From positions 248,001-312,000 of the forward strand of contig JAATFU010000005.1 in NCBI GenBank assembly GCA_015655045.1: a stretch of 64,000 nt of DNA. Reading direction: 5' to 3'. The notes below the pieces were generated by a model. The model did no database searches. It had not been told where the DNA came from and was given only the letters and a program-made list of their open reading frames with translations. Origin of the DNA: Candidatus Saccharimonadota bacterium (GTDB lineage Bacteria > Patescibacteriota > Saccharimonadia > Saccharimonadales > Saccharimonadaceae). Each line of letters starts with the position of its first letter. The stretch's first letter is position 1. This document shows, in pieces, positions 49,416-58,190 of this stretch. The position numbers and the translations under genes are program-made.

Positions 49416-50248
49416 TAGATCTCCTCCGCAAAACCAGGTGAGCGCCTCTTAAAGTAGATCATGGACAGAACCGCTAGAACGATGACAATTGCCAGAGGTA
49501 TTAAAGATGCAAAGGGGTTATGGAATAAGCTAGCAATCGTTACGGTATCACTAGTGACGGCTGTTGCTCTAATATCTTGAATAATCTGGGCAACTGGGTT
49601 GAGCATCATAAGCTTTGCAACGAGTGGGGATGCCGTTACAACAAGTGATATAGGATAAAGAATTGGTGTCGCATAGAAGCCCGCCTGAAGAACCACTTCC
49701 CAGATGTAGTTAATGTCTCGAAACTGCACGTACAGTGCGCTCAACAGAAAAGCAACCCCTAAACCAAAGACGAATAGCTCCACTATTAGCGGAAGAACCC
49801 ATAAAGAGTCGATGCTCAATGTTACACCATTAAGTATCATGAATAGCCCGATGACTACTAGATTAATTGCGAGGTTAATCAATGCAGAGAGCGAACCCGC
49901 CACCACAACTGCATATCGTGGGAAGGCTAATTTTCTCAGTAAGTCACCCTTACCAACAATTGCCGAAAGGCCATTGGTCGTAACCTCAATGAAATAGTTC
50001 CAGAATATAACGCCCGTCAAGAGATAGACTGCATAATGAGGTGTGCTTGAGCCTACCTTTAAGAAATGGACGAACACGACATAGAGAATTGCAAACAATG
50101 CCAATGGCCGCAAGAGTGTCCAAACATAGCCTAGTGCCGAGCCTTTGTAGCGTAACTTAAAGTCAGTAATAACAAGTTGCTTCAGAAGAATCAATGAGTA
50201 ACGGTATTTTGCTTTTAGGCGTTGAAAGGCGTTCACAATACGACTCAT
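49415..50248 (-). CDS. wzm: ABC-2 type polysaccharide export permease (Wzm type)
   Basis: 277 residues with six helices. LVITDFKLRYKGSALGYVWTLLRPLALFAILYVVF is the family N-terminal signature, and YATPILYPISLV plus LNPVAQIIQDIR are typical. Its stop overlaps the start of the ATPase gene by one base. It forms the membrane channel for the lipid-linked glycan. It is first in the five-gene operon (49415 down to 44328) and divergent from rmd with a ~40-base gap. Confidence 0.92.
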   Translation of the reverse strand: MSRIVNAFQRLKAKYRYSLILLKQLVITDFKLRYKGSALGYVWTLLRPLALFAILYVVFVHFLKVGSSTPHYAVYLLTGVIFWNYFIEVTTNGLSAIVGKGDLLRKLAFPRYAVVVAGSLSALINLAINLVVIGLFMILNGVTLSIDSLWVLPLIVELFVFGLGVAFLLSALYVQFRDINYIWEVVLQAGFYATPILYPISLVVTASPLVAKLMMLNPVAQIIQDIRATAVTSDTVTIASLFHNPFASLIPLAIVIVLAVLSMIYFKRRSPGFAEEI

Positions 50249-50290
50249 TATAGAGGTATCGGCCGTCTAAATCAATGGTATACTATTGAT

Positions 50291-51223
50291 ATGAATGATA
50301 CAGAAATCGTTATAACGGGTGTAAATGGATTCGTTGGCGAACACCTTGCGCGAGAAATTAAACAACAGGGCTATAAGGTTCACGGCATTGGGCGAGAGGC
50401 TGCGGTAAACGATAAAGTAATGACCCTCGTTGACACCTATACGCAATGTAATCTTGTAGAGGAAGGTAGCTTTAAGGATATTCCTTTGCAAAATGTTACG
50501 GCGATTATTCATTTGGCTGGACTTGCTGCTGTTGGAGAGTCTTTTCAAAAGCCTCTTGAGTATCTTACCCAAAATGGCATTATGACCCATAACGTTCTTT
50601 CGTCTGCTTTAGACCAGGGGTTTACAGGTAGAACGGTCGTGATTAGTTCTGGCGCTCTCTATGACGCCCAGCAACCAATGCCCCTTACTGAGTCGTCACA
50701 ACTTGCAGAGAACTCTCCCTACGCGGTTGGGAAGATCCTTGAAGAGAATGTGGGACTCTACTATAAGAATCGTGGACTTGACGTGGTTATTGCTCGTCCT
50801 TTCAATCACATCGGACCCGGCCAGGGCCAAGGCTTTTTGCTGCCGGATCTATATAGCCAAGTTGTTTTGGCTCAAGAAAATAACAGCCAAACAATCTCGG
50901 TTGGTAACCTTACCTCTCGTCGAGACTATACGGATGTCCGCGATATTGTCAAAGCCTATGTACTTCTTGCCTCTGCCAAATCGCTCCAACACGACGTTTA
51001 TAACATCGCTTCGGGTGTTAGTCGAGCGGGCGACGAGATACTTGAAACCCTCCTACACGCTATGCAGGCAGCACACTTTGAAGTAACGATTGACCCATCG
51101 AAAGTTCGCCCGACCGATGCCCAGGAGATCATTGGTGATGCTAGTCGGGTGAAGCTCGAACTAGGCTGGCAGCCCGCAATAACACTTGAATCTACTATTC
51201 ACGACTTTATACAAAAAGCGTAG
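50291..51223 (+). CDS. rmd: GDP-4-dehydro-6-deoxy-D-mannose reductase
   Basis: 311 residues. The N-terminal Rossmann GVNGFVGEHLAREI, catalytic SSGALYD (Ser) and SPYAVGKILEE (YxxxK) are intact. RPFNHIGPGQGQGFLLPDL is diagnostic for Rmd among extended SDRs. It reduces the Gmd product to GDP-D-rhamnose. The ATG at 50291 is 6 bases after TGGTATACT; longer frames from 50222 start inside the promoter. Convergent with the NUDIX gene, sharing the stop region. Confidence 0.9.
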   Translation: MNDTEIVITGVNGFVGEHLAREIKQQGYKVHGIGREAAVNDKVMTLVDTYTQCNLVEEGSFKDIPLQNVTAIIHLAGLAAVGESFQKPLEYLTQNGIMTHNVLSSALDQGFTGRTVVISSGALYDAQQPMPLTESSQLAENSPYAVGKILEENVGLYYKNRGLDVVIARPFNHIGPGQGQGFLLPDLYSQVVLAQENNSQTISVGNLTSRRDYTDVRDIVKAYVLLASAKSLQHDVYNIASGVSRAGDEILETLLHAMQAAHFEVTIDPSKVRPTDAQEIIGDASRVKLELGWQPAITLESTIHDFIQKA

Positions 51224-51784
51224 CTATTTAAGCTGCTTCTTCAGGTACTGCGGTAGTGTGAGTGCGAGGGCGGTAATATTATAGGTTGTATCAAAAATAC
51301 CACCGTAATCTTCCATATCGGCCTGAATGAGATGAACTGGGCTAATCGTTTCGGTCTGTTCGTGCGCCGTGTTGCTCACTTTGCGCGCAGAACGAGCCCG
51401 TACGATATGGATAACGTGGTCTAACTTTGAGGGATATTCATAGGTTGTTTGAATCAGTTCTAGGTCATCGGAAGCATAGCCCGTCTCTTCAAGTAGCTCT
51501 TTGGCAGCGGTTTCAAGTGGTGATAGGCCATTTTCGACACTCCCAGATGGAAGGTTCAGCACTACCTTGTCGATAGCATACTTATACTCAAACTGGGTAA
51601 TCAACTGGTCGTTTTCATCAGTTGCAACTACCACAACCCCGCTTGGCAGCGTAACGGTCGAGTAGTCTTCGATAATAGCACCTGAAGGCAATGCGATCTT
51701 ATCGCTATATACCTTCAAGAATTGTGTATCAATCACCGTTTGTCGGCCTAACCTCTTCCAGTGTGGCAGGTAGTCAGTGGCCAC
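51224..51784 (-). CDS. NUDIX hydrolase
   Basis: 186 residues. The Nudix box GSVENGLSPLETAAKELLEETGYAS carries the GxnExxxELxEExG residues. The N-terminus (LKVYSDKIALPSGAIIEDYSTVTLPSGVVVVA) resembles ADP-ribose or nucleotide-sugar pyrophosphatases. It starts two bases after the gmd gene and is probably in its operon, so it may hydrolyse a nucleotide sugar such as GDP-mannose, but this is inference. Confidence 0.87.
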   Translation of the reverse strand: MATDYLPHWKRLGRQTVIDTQFLKVYSDKIALPSGAIIEDYSTVTLPSGVVVVATDENDQLITQFEYKYAIDKVVLNLPSGSVENGLSPLETAAKELLEETGYASDDLELIQTTYEYPSKLDHVIHIVRARSARKVSNTAHEQTETISPVHLIQADMEDYGGIFDTTYNITALALTLPQYLKKQLK

Positions 51785-51786
51785 AG

Positions 51787-52785
51787 CTAAATCTTCGTGG
51801 ATTCGATTGCCAGGTCATGTTCGACCATAAGCTTCACAAGTCCAGGGAAATCTACTTCACGCGTCCAGCCTAGCTCTTTTTCGGCTTTGGTTGGATCGCC
51901 CAAAAGGACATCGACTTCGGCGGGGCGCATAAATGCAGGATTTTGCTTGACGTATGGCTTCCAGTCATCAATCCCCACTTCTTTAAAGGCAAGTTCAAGA
52001 AATTCCTCGATCGAGTGTGTCTCACCCGTAGCAAGCACATAATCTTTTGGTTCATCTTGTTGGAGCATCATCCACATACCCTTCACGTAATCACCAGCGT
52101 ACCCCCAGTCACGCTTTGGCCATAGATCACCCAGCTCAATATCATCTTGCAGACCAAGTTTAATACGGGCGACTGCATTTGTGATCTTTCGAGTGACGAA
52201 CTCAATACCCCGGCGTTCACCTTCGTGATTGAATAAAATACCAGAAACAGCAAACATTTTATAGCTTTCTCGGTAGTTCCGAGTGATCCAATACCCATAT
52301 AGCTTAGCGACACCATATGGACTGCGTGGGTGGAAGGCGGCATCTTCGGTATAGCCATTCTCTGGGCGGTTGTACGCAAGGCCACCAAACATTTCAGAGG
52401 TTGATGCCTGATAGAATCGAACTTTATTCTCAGGATCCGTTAGACGAATCGCTTCAAGCATATTTAAGACACCTTTCCCTGTCACATCACTGGTGAGTTG
52501 AGGGTCTTTGAATGAATAGCCCACATGACTAATAGCCCCCAGGTTATAGACTTCATGTGGCGTCGCTTGTTGCATAGCGCGAATAAGAGATGACTGATCA
52601 GTTAAATCACCGTCAATGAGTGTGACATATGGGAATTCGGCTACGACGGCTTCACGCTTTGGATTGTGCTGGCCCCGAATAATTCCAAAGACTTCATAAC
52701 CTTTTTCATGAAGAAGTTCGGCAAGATGACCGCCATCTTGTCCTGTGATTCCTGTAATTAATGCTCGTTTTTTAACATCGGCCAT
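51787..52785 (-). CDS. gmd: GDP-mannose 4,6-dehydratase
   Basis: 332 residues. ALITGITGQDGGHLAELLHEKGYEVFGIIRG, STSEMFGGL (catalytic Ser/Thr-Glu), SPYGVAKLYGYW (YxxxK) and LFNHEGERRGIEFVTRKIT are the Gmd hallmarks. It converts GDP-mannose to GDP-4-keto-6-deoxymannose, the substrate of Rmd encoded 0.6 kb away. GAGGA upstream of the ATG supports the start. It precedes the NUDIX gene in a two-gene operon. Confidence 0.95.
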   Translation of the reverse strand: MADVKKRALITGITGQDGGHLAELLHEKGYEVFGIIRGQHNPKREAVVAEFPYVTLIDGDLTDQSSLIRAMQQATPHEVYNLGAISHVGYSFKDPQLTSDVTGKGVLNMLEAIRLTDPENKVRFYQASTSEMFGGLAYNRPENGYTEDAAFHPRSPYGVAKLYGYWITRNYRESYKMFAVSGILFNHEGERRGIEFVTRKITNAVARIKLGLQDDIELGDLWPKRDWGYAGDYVKGMWMMLQQDEPKDYVLATGETHSIEEFLELAFKEVGIDDWKPYVKQNPAFMRPAEVDVLLGDPTKAEKELGWTREVDFPGLVKLMVEHDLAIESTKI

Positions 52786-52908
52786 ATATAGTAATTCCTC
52801 GCAGATATGTTGTGTTTATAAGACAAAGCCTATTATACATAAATAAGCAGAATGAATAAACCGAAGGACCATTTGTCCCCTCTCTCATCTTGCTGTAGGC
52901 TAGAAAGA

Positions 52909-53979
52909 GTGAAGTTATTAGAATACGAAGCCAAACAACTGCTTGCCGACGCTGGTGTACTCGTGCCGGTCTCGTCCCTTGTCCAAACTAGCGAGGCTTT
53001 GAGCCTGCCCCTACCGGTCGTTCTCAAGTCCCAGGTGCCTATTGGGGGGCGGGGTAAACTTGGGGGGGTACAGATTATCGAGCAGGTAGCTGAGCTGGCT
53101 GATGCCGTCGAAGCCCTCCTGGTGCTCGACATCAAAGGCTATCTGCCTACGGTACTGTTAGCCGAAGAGAAGCTCCTCATTCAGCACGAGCATTACTTAG
53201 CGCTACGGATTGATCGTATTGAAGGTGTTGTCCAACTAATGGCCCATCCCAAAGGCGGCGTCGAGATTGAAACCCATACCAGTGGCTTTTTTACCCGAAC
53301 CTTTGAACCAGATCAGGTTGAAGCGATTGCCAGCCAGCTCGCACTCAGCTGGGGATACGAGGAGACGCTGCCCGCAACTTTACTCCAGTACTTGCTCACT
53401 GACCTGTATGACTGTTTCGTGGCTAACGATGCCACCTTACTTGAGATTAATCCGCTCATCTATACCACTGAGGGCACATTTATCGCGGGTGACTGTAAGA
53501 TGGAGCTTGATGATAACGCCGCCTTTCGTCACGACTGGCAGTTTGAAGCTAAGTCAACTGAAACCAACTTTGTGACCCTTGATCTTGCTGGCACCATTGC
53601 GACGATCGCCAACGGGGCAGGTCTTGCCATGGCAACGGTTGATGCCGTAGCCGATAGTGGCCTCGTACCCGCTAACTTCCTCGATATTGGTGGGGGGTCT
53701 GATATTAAGAGCCTGCTGCTAGCGTTTGAGCGCCTGATGGGCTTTACGCACCTTCAGGGTATCATTATTAACATCGTCGCCGGGATTAGTCGCTGTGACG
53801 AAATAGCGCGAGCTATCATTGCCGCCCAGGCTCACATACCGACGCTTCCCCCACTCTATATTCGCCTAGCGGGGACGAATTACGAGGAGGCGATGGAGTT
53901 ACTAACCGATGCCGGGATTGCGACGCTACCTACCCTTGAAGACTGCATCATTGAGGCTCAGGAGGCACACCACTTGTGA
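52909..53979 (+). CDS. sucC: Succinate-CoA ligase (ADP/GDP-forming) beta subunit
   Basis: About 356 residues from a GTG at 52909 giving the family start MKLLEYEAKQLLADAGVLVP; a frame from an ATG at 52852 adds 19 atypical residues. The ATP-grasp domain includes VLKSQVPIGGRGKLGGVQII and LLEINPLIYT. The C-terminal flavodoxin-like domain has FLDIGGGSD and a GIIINIVAGISRCDEIARAII segment. It generates ATP or GTP from an acyl-CoA. Its TGA overlaps the GTG of sucD. The rest of a TCA cycle is not in the window, so the acyl substrate is open. Confidence 0.88.
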   Translation: MKLLEYEAKQLLADAGVLVPVSSLVQTSEALSLPLPVVLKSQVPIGGRGKLGGVQIIEQVAELADAVEALLVLDIKGYLPTVLLAEEKLLIQHEHYLALRIDRIEGVVQLMAHPKGGVEIETHTSGFFTRTFEPDQVEAIASQLALSWGYEETLPATLLQYLLTDLYDCFVANDATLLEINPLIYTTEGTFIAGDCKMELDDNAAFRHDWQFEAKSTETNFVTLDLAGTIATIANGAGLAMATVDAVADSGLVPANFLDIGGGSDIKSLLLAFERLMGFTHLQGIIINIVAGISRCDEIARAIIAAQAHIPTLPPLYIRLAGTNYEEAMELLTDAGIATLPTLEDCIIEAQEAHHL

Positions 53980-54848
53980 ATCTCGAACTCTTTCAGGCCC
54001 AAAACGTTATTATTCAGGGTATTACTGGTATGCATGGTTCCTTCCAGGCTCGTGCCATGGTTGAAGCGGGCACCCATATCGTAGCAGGCACCTCACCGAG
54101 TAAAGCTGGCTCCTTAGTAGATGAGATTCCTGTCTATAATACGGTCGCAGACATTCAAGCTGATTTCTCGGTTGATGCCAGTGTCATCTTTGTGCCCGCA
54201 CCAATGGCGATGGATGCTATCCTCGAAGCAGTTGATGCGCACATTCCGCTGATTATCTGTATTACCGAAGGGATTCCCCTCCACGATATGATCGAGGTTC
54301 GAAGGATCCTTGCTACCTCCGAGAGCATCTTGATTGGACCGAACTCACCAGGTATATTAGTGCCCGATGAGCTGAAGCTTGGTATCATCCCCGCTCACTT
54401 GTCACTAGCCGGCTCAGTCGCCATTGTCAGCCGGTCTGGTACCCTGACTTATGAGACTATGGCGGGTCTGAGCGAGCGTGGCATTGGCCAGCGCTACGTG
54501 ATCGGTATTGGAGGCGACCCCATCCACGGCACCAGTTTTATAGACTGTCTCGAACTATTTGAACACGACCCCCACGTGAGCTCAATCGTATTGATTGGGG
54601 AAGTGGGGGGGACCGAAGAGCTCCTGGCTGCCGACTATATTGCTGGTTCGATTACCAAGCCCGTCTATGGCTACGTGGCGGGACATCACGCCCCCGCCGG
54701 CGTCCAACTGGGACACGCTGGAGCAATCCTGGGTAGTCAGAATGAATCAGCCGCCGCCAAGACAGGCGCCTTGAAAAAGGCCGGTGTGAAGACCGCCACA
54801 AGTATCACGAGTCTGCTTAGCCTCATCGCTGCCGATCACTCGTTCTGA
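53976..54848 (+). CDS. sucD: Succinate-CoA ligase alpha subunit
   Basis: 290 residues. VIIQGITGMHGSFQARAMVEAGTHIVAGTSPSKAG is the CoA-binding Rossmann start. GPNSPGIL, SRSGTLTYETMAGL, GIGGDPIHGTSFIDCLELF and the phosphohistidine segment LGHAGAIL (His ~246) are intact. Pairs with SucC through a GTGA overlap. The start is GTG. Normal length for the family. Confidence 0.92.
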   Translation: MNLELFQAQNVIIQGITGMHGSFQARAMVEAGTHIVAGTSPSKAGSLVDEIPVYNTVADIQADFSVDASVIFVPAPMAMDAILEAVDAHIPLIICITEGIPLHDMIEVRRILATSESILIGPNSPGILVPDELKLGIIPAHLSLAGSVAIVSRSGTLTYETMAGLSERGIGQRYVIGIGGDPIHGTSFIDCLELFEHDPHVSSIVLIGEVGGTEELLAADYIAGSITKPVYGYVAGHHAPAGVQLGHAGAILGSQNESAAAKTGALKKAGVKTATSITSLLSLIAADHSF

Positions 54849-54873
54849 TAGTTGCCATGGTATACTGGTAGCA

Positions 54874-55821
54874 ATGAAAAAGATTAGTATTCTGATCCCC
54901 GCGTATAACGAACAAGAGGTGTTAGAGCATCTCTACCAGCGGCTCGGTAAGCTCGCTAATGACAACAAAGATTACCAGTTTGAGTTCCTGTTCGTCAACG
55001 ACGGTAGTCGAGACAAGACACTTGAAATCATTAAGAAGTACGCCGCCAAAGACTCTCAAGTCTCCTACATTAATCTGTCACGTAACTTCGGGAAAGAAAT
55101 CGCTATGATTGCGGGGCTAGATCACGTCACCGGTGATGCGGCAGTGATTATTGATGCCGATCTACAAGATCCGCCCGAACTTATTCCTGAGATGATTCAG
55201 TACTGGGAAGAGGGCTATGATGACGTCTACGCCAAGCGTCGTTCTCGGGCTGGTGAGAGTTGGTTGAAAAAGCTTACCTCTTCAGTCTTTTATAAAGTCC
55301 TCCAAAAGGCCACCGACATCCCTATTCAGCGCGATACCGGCGATTTTCGTTTGTTAGATCGGCGAGCAATTGACGCGGTCACCAAGATCCGTGATAAGAA
55401 CCGCTACACGAAGGGGTACTTTAGCTGGATTGGCTACAAGAAAAAAGAGATTCTCTATGACCGTGACCCTCGCGCTGCTGGTGAAACCCACTGGAATTAC
55501 CTTAAACTCGCTAACCTCGCCATCGATGGCATTGTTTCCTTTACGATCGCACCGTTACGCCTGGCAACGTTTCTTGGTGTAGTTATTTCTTTCTTTAGCT
55601 TCGTGTATATTATTTTCTTAGTGGTACGAACCCTGTTTTTTGAGAATGACCTGGCGGGTTATCCTTCAATGATGGCGGTTATCTTATTCCTCGGTGGCGT
55701 CCAGTTACTTTCACTAGGCATTATTGGTGAATACATTGGCCGCATCTTTAATGAATCAAAAGACCGACCACTCTATTTAGTTGAGGAGTATCATGCACAA
55801 CCTGATCAAAAAGCACGCTGA
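54874..55821 (+). CDS. GT2 polyprenyl-phosphate glycosyltransferase (GtrB/ArnC-like)
   Basis: 315 residues. ISILIPAYNEQEVLEHLYQRL, FEFLFVNDGSRDKTLEII, INLSRNFGKEIAMIAGLDH, VIIDADLQDPPELIPEMI and TGDFRLLDR are the GtrB motifs. Two C-terminal helices (~232-255 and ~268-290) anchor it. It makes undecaprenyl-P-glucose or a related donor. The GtrA gene overlaps its 3' end. Extended -10 TGGTATACT lies 7 bases before the ATG, so leaderless. Confidence 0.92.
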   Translation: MKKISILIPAYNEQEVLEHLYQRLGKLANDNKDYQFEFLFVNDGSRDKTLEIIKKYAAKDSQVSYINLSRNFGKEIAMIAGLDHVTGDAAVIIDADLQDPPELIPEMIQYWEEGYDDVYAKRRSRAGESWLKKLTSSVFYKVLQKATDIPIQRDTGDFRLLDRRAIDAVTKIRDKNRYTKGYFSWIGYKKKEILYDRDPRAAGETHWNYLKLANLAIDGIVSFTIAPLRLATFLGVVISFFSFVYIIFLVVRTLFFENDLAGYPSMMAVILFLGGVQLLSLGIIGEYIGRIFNESKDRPLYLVEEYHAQPDQKAR

Positions 55822-56209
55822 GAAGCTCCGCTTCGCTATTGTCGGTGGCCTGAATACTCTGATTGATTTTGGTATTTTGTTTAGTTTAGTAGCACTTGGT
55901 CTCCCGACCCTGCCGAGTAATATCATCTCTACCTCGGTTGCCTTAATCTTTAGCTTCTTTGCAAACAAGAGCTTTACTTTTAAGGCTGGTGGCAAGATAT
56001 CATCTCGTCAGGTAGGACTCTTTTTAGGCATTACACTGGTGGGGCTCTGGGTTATTCAACCAATCCTAATCGAAACCGTCCAACGGGCACTGGCCTCGTT
56101 GAACCTTAACAGCTTTATTGTCCTCTTTATTGGGAAGTTGATTGCCACAATAGCAACGTTGATTTGGAACTACCTTCTCTACCGTCGGTTTGTTTTTAAG
56201 AAAGTGTAG
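55793..56209 (+). CDS. GtrA-like flippase family protein
   Basis: About 138 residues with four helices. KLRFAIVGGLNTLIDFGILFSLVALG, IISTSVALIFSFFANKSFTF and LIWNYLLYRRFVFKKV match GtrA. The ATG at 55793 follows GAGGAG closely, inside the 3' end of the GT2 gene, making a GtrB-GtrA pair that would make and flip a lipid-linked sugar. A second, non-identical GtrA lies at 38691. Confidence 0.88.
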   Translation: MHNLIKKHAEKLRFAIVGGLNTLIDFGILFSLVALGLPTLPSNIISTSVALIFSFFANKSFTFKAGGKISSRQVGLFLGITLVGLWVIQPILIETVQRALASLNLNSFIVLFIGKLIATIATLIWNYLLYRRFVFKKV

Positions 56210-56377
56210 TTTATAATAACCCCTCTACGGAAGGGTGGTTGTTGGATAGACCCTTACGGGAATCGCTTGTTTTATAAAAAGTAACAAAAAGAAGGCTTAT
56301 CATTGACAAAAGTATTGCAATATGTCTAAAAATAATATATACTTGTTAGTGAGCATTAGGCTCATTCGATTTTGATC

Positions 56378-56404
56378 AAGACTCGCCTTCCGGCGGGTCT
56401 TTGA
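56378..56404 (+). terminator. Hairpin downstream of the GT2/GtrA operon
   Basis: AAGACTCGCC (56378-56387), TTCC, GGCGGGTCTT (56392-56401) pairs apart from one T-G pair, then T and GAATTT. It may end the sucCD-GT2-GtrA transcript or a short RNA from a TTGACA at 56303-56308; no clear -10 box is at the right distance. Confidence 0.45.
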
Positions 56405-56406
56405 AT

Positions 56407-57006
56407 TTAGTTTCTCATTCGATCCCTGTTGAGCCTATATTCAAAATCTTCTGCAAAAAATATATCCTTAATAACGCCCGTTGCTTTAGCGTCAAAGATT
56501 TCTCGGCCCACGTGGTCGCGTGCACCAAACACAATTGCTTCTTTTCCGTAGGTTTCATGGAGATACTTTAATGCATATACCAAATCACCATCACCCGAGA
56601 ATAAGACGATAGTATCATAGTTATCTCTTTCTCTAATAAGATCTACCGTCATTTCAACGTCAAGGTCGCATTTTTTCTCATAGCCGTTAGCACTATGGAT
56701 ATATTTTACCCGCTTGCTCACTACTTCAAGTGAATTAGCTGCTGCTTGTTCAAGCATACTCCTTGACCAAGGAATTAATTCTGTACCACTCTCATGTGGC
56801 CCGTAGTCAGCCCCATAATAAAAACGTCTGAGAAACTTTTTCTCAGTCGAGAAAGATCGAACCAAACGCGCAAGCTGAGCAATACCGATTAACCACCCAA
56901 GACTTACTTTCCATTTCTCTACATTCCCATAGTCAACTATCACAATTGTTCGTGATCTCTTCACTTCATGTTGTGCTAGATAGTGTTTTATCTGGGTCGG
57001 CTTCAT
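56407..57006 (-). CDS. NYN domain (LabA-like PIN superfamily) protein
   Basis: 199 residues. IVIVDYGNVEKW carries the first acidic residue and Asn of NYN nucleases, KCDLDVEMTVDLI the middle acidic pair, and IVLFSGDGDLVYALKYL the SGDGD motif. FGARDHVGREIFDAKAT follows. It is predicted to be a metal-dependent ribonuclease, but the substrate is unknown. Single gene, convergent with the GT2/GtrA operon terminator. Confidence 0.88.
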   Translation of the reverse strand: MKPTQIKHYLAQHEVKRSRTIVIVDYGNVEKWKVSLGWLIGIAQLARLVRSFSTEKKFLRRFYYGADYGPHESGTELIPWSRSMLEQAAANSLEVVSKRVKYIHSANGYEKKCDLDVEMTVDLIRERDNYDTIVLFSGDGDLVYALKYLHETYGKEAIVFGARDHVGREIFDAKATGVIKDIFFAEDFEYRLNRDRMRN

Positions 57007-57087
57007 ACATTCATTTTATCATAAGCTTTTTGAGAGATCCTTTTGCCCAACTATCCACTCTGTCGTAATTCCTATATACTAAGCTTA

Positions 57088-58188
57088 ATGAGCCACATAC
57101 TTATCGATGCCCGCATTATTAACTCCTCTACTGGTACCTACGTCGAGCGATTGCTTCACTACCTTCAGGAAGTCGACCACACTAATCGCTATACCGTCTT
57201 AGTACCCACCAAAGACAAAGACTACTGGCAGCCAACCGGTGCCAACTTTTCCGTACAAACAGTTCCGTTTGCTAACTACTCGCTGGCTGAACAGTTTGGC
57301 TTCAGGCGTTATCTTCGCAGCTTATCACCAGACCTTGTCCACTTTTGTATGCCTCAACAGCCAATTTTTTATAGTGGGGCACACGTCACTACCTTTCACG
57401 ACCTGACACTGCTTCAGACCTATAACTCAGATAAAAACTGGCTCGTCTTTCACCTAAAACAACTGGTGGGTCGGTTTGTATTTCGCCGGGTTGCCAAGAC
57501 AAGTCAGCAGATTATCACGCCAAGTAGCTATACAAAACAGGAACTTATCAATTTTACTGGTATTCCTGCTGATAAAGTCACCGTGACGTACGAAGCGGCT
57601 GAACATACAGCTACTCAACTTATTTCCTATCCCCATCCCTTTACACAGTATTTGCTCTACGTCGGACAACAAAGCGATTATAAGAATATCAAGCGTCTGG
57701 CCGCCGCCCACCAGCGCCTTATTAAGAAATACCCAGAGCTTGGTCTTATTCTAGTGGGAAAAATAACCGCTAATGTACGGTCAAATCAAGCGTACTTTAC
57801 TAAGAAAGGTTACCGCAATATTCTCTTTACCGACTATCTCCCCGATGGTCAGCGCGACTGGCTCTACACCCACGCAGCCGCCTATGTCTTTCCGTCTCTT
57901 ATGGAAGGCTTTGGTCTACCAGGGCTTGAAGCAATGGGATATGGCACACCCGTTATTAGTAGTAATGCAACCTGTCTGCCGGAGATTTATGGTGACGCCG
58001 CCCATTACTTTAATCCCACCAACATTACCGATATAGCCCGAGTGATTGACGAGGTACTGAGTAACGATATCCTCCGGGCTGAACTGATCACCTCGGGTTA
58101 TGCCCAAGTCAAGAAATACTCATGGCGCCGCATGGCCGAACAAACCCACGACGTATACACTATGGCCCTCGCTTCCCGCGCACAGTAG
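57088..58188 (+). CDS. Glycosyltransferase family 4
   Basis: About 366 residues from the ATG at 57088 (MSHILIDARIINSSTGTYV); an upstream frame from 57043 is less likely. VGQQSDYKNIKRLAAAH and AYVFPSLMEGFGLPGLEAMGYGTPVISSNATCLPEIYGDAA are the GT4 donor-site motifs. TATACT lies 7 bases before the chosen ATG and no ribosome site is present, so it may be leaderless. Outside the main polysaccharide operon, so its product may be a different glycan. Confidence 0.9.
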   Translation: MSHILIDARIINSSTGTYVERLLHYLQEVDHTNRYTVLVPTKDKDYWQPTGANFSVQTVPFANYSLAEQFGFRRYLRSLSPDLVHFCMPQQPIFYSGAHVTTFHDLTLLQTYNSDKNWLVFHLKQLVGRFVFRRVAKTSQQIITPSSYTKQELINFTGIPADKVTVTYEAAEHTATQLISYPHPFTQYLLYVGQQSDYKNIKRLAAAHQRLIKKYPELGLILVGKITANVRSNQAYFTKKGYRNILFTDYLPDGQRDWLYTHAAAYVFPSLMEGFGLPGLEAMGYGTPVISSNATCLPEIYGDAAHYFNPTNITDIARVIDEVLSNDILRAELITSGYAQVKKYSWRRMAEQTHDVYTMALASRAQ

Positions 58189-58190
58189 GC

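Noticed and set aside
56303-56404. Small RNA gene between TTGACA and a hairpin
   Set aside because: No -10 box at a proper distance and no known RNA fold; the hairpin was kept only as a possible terminator.
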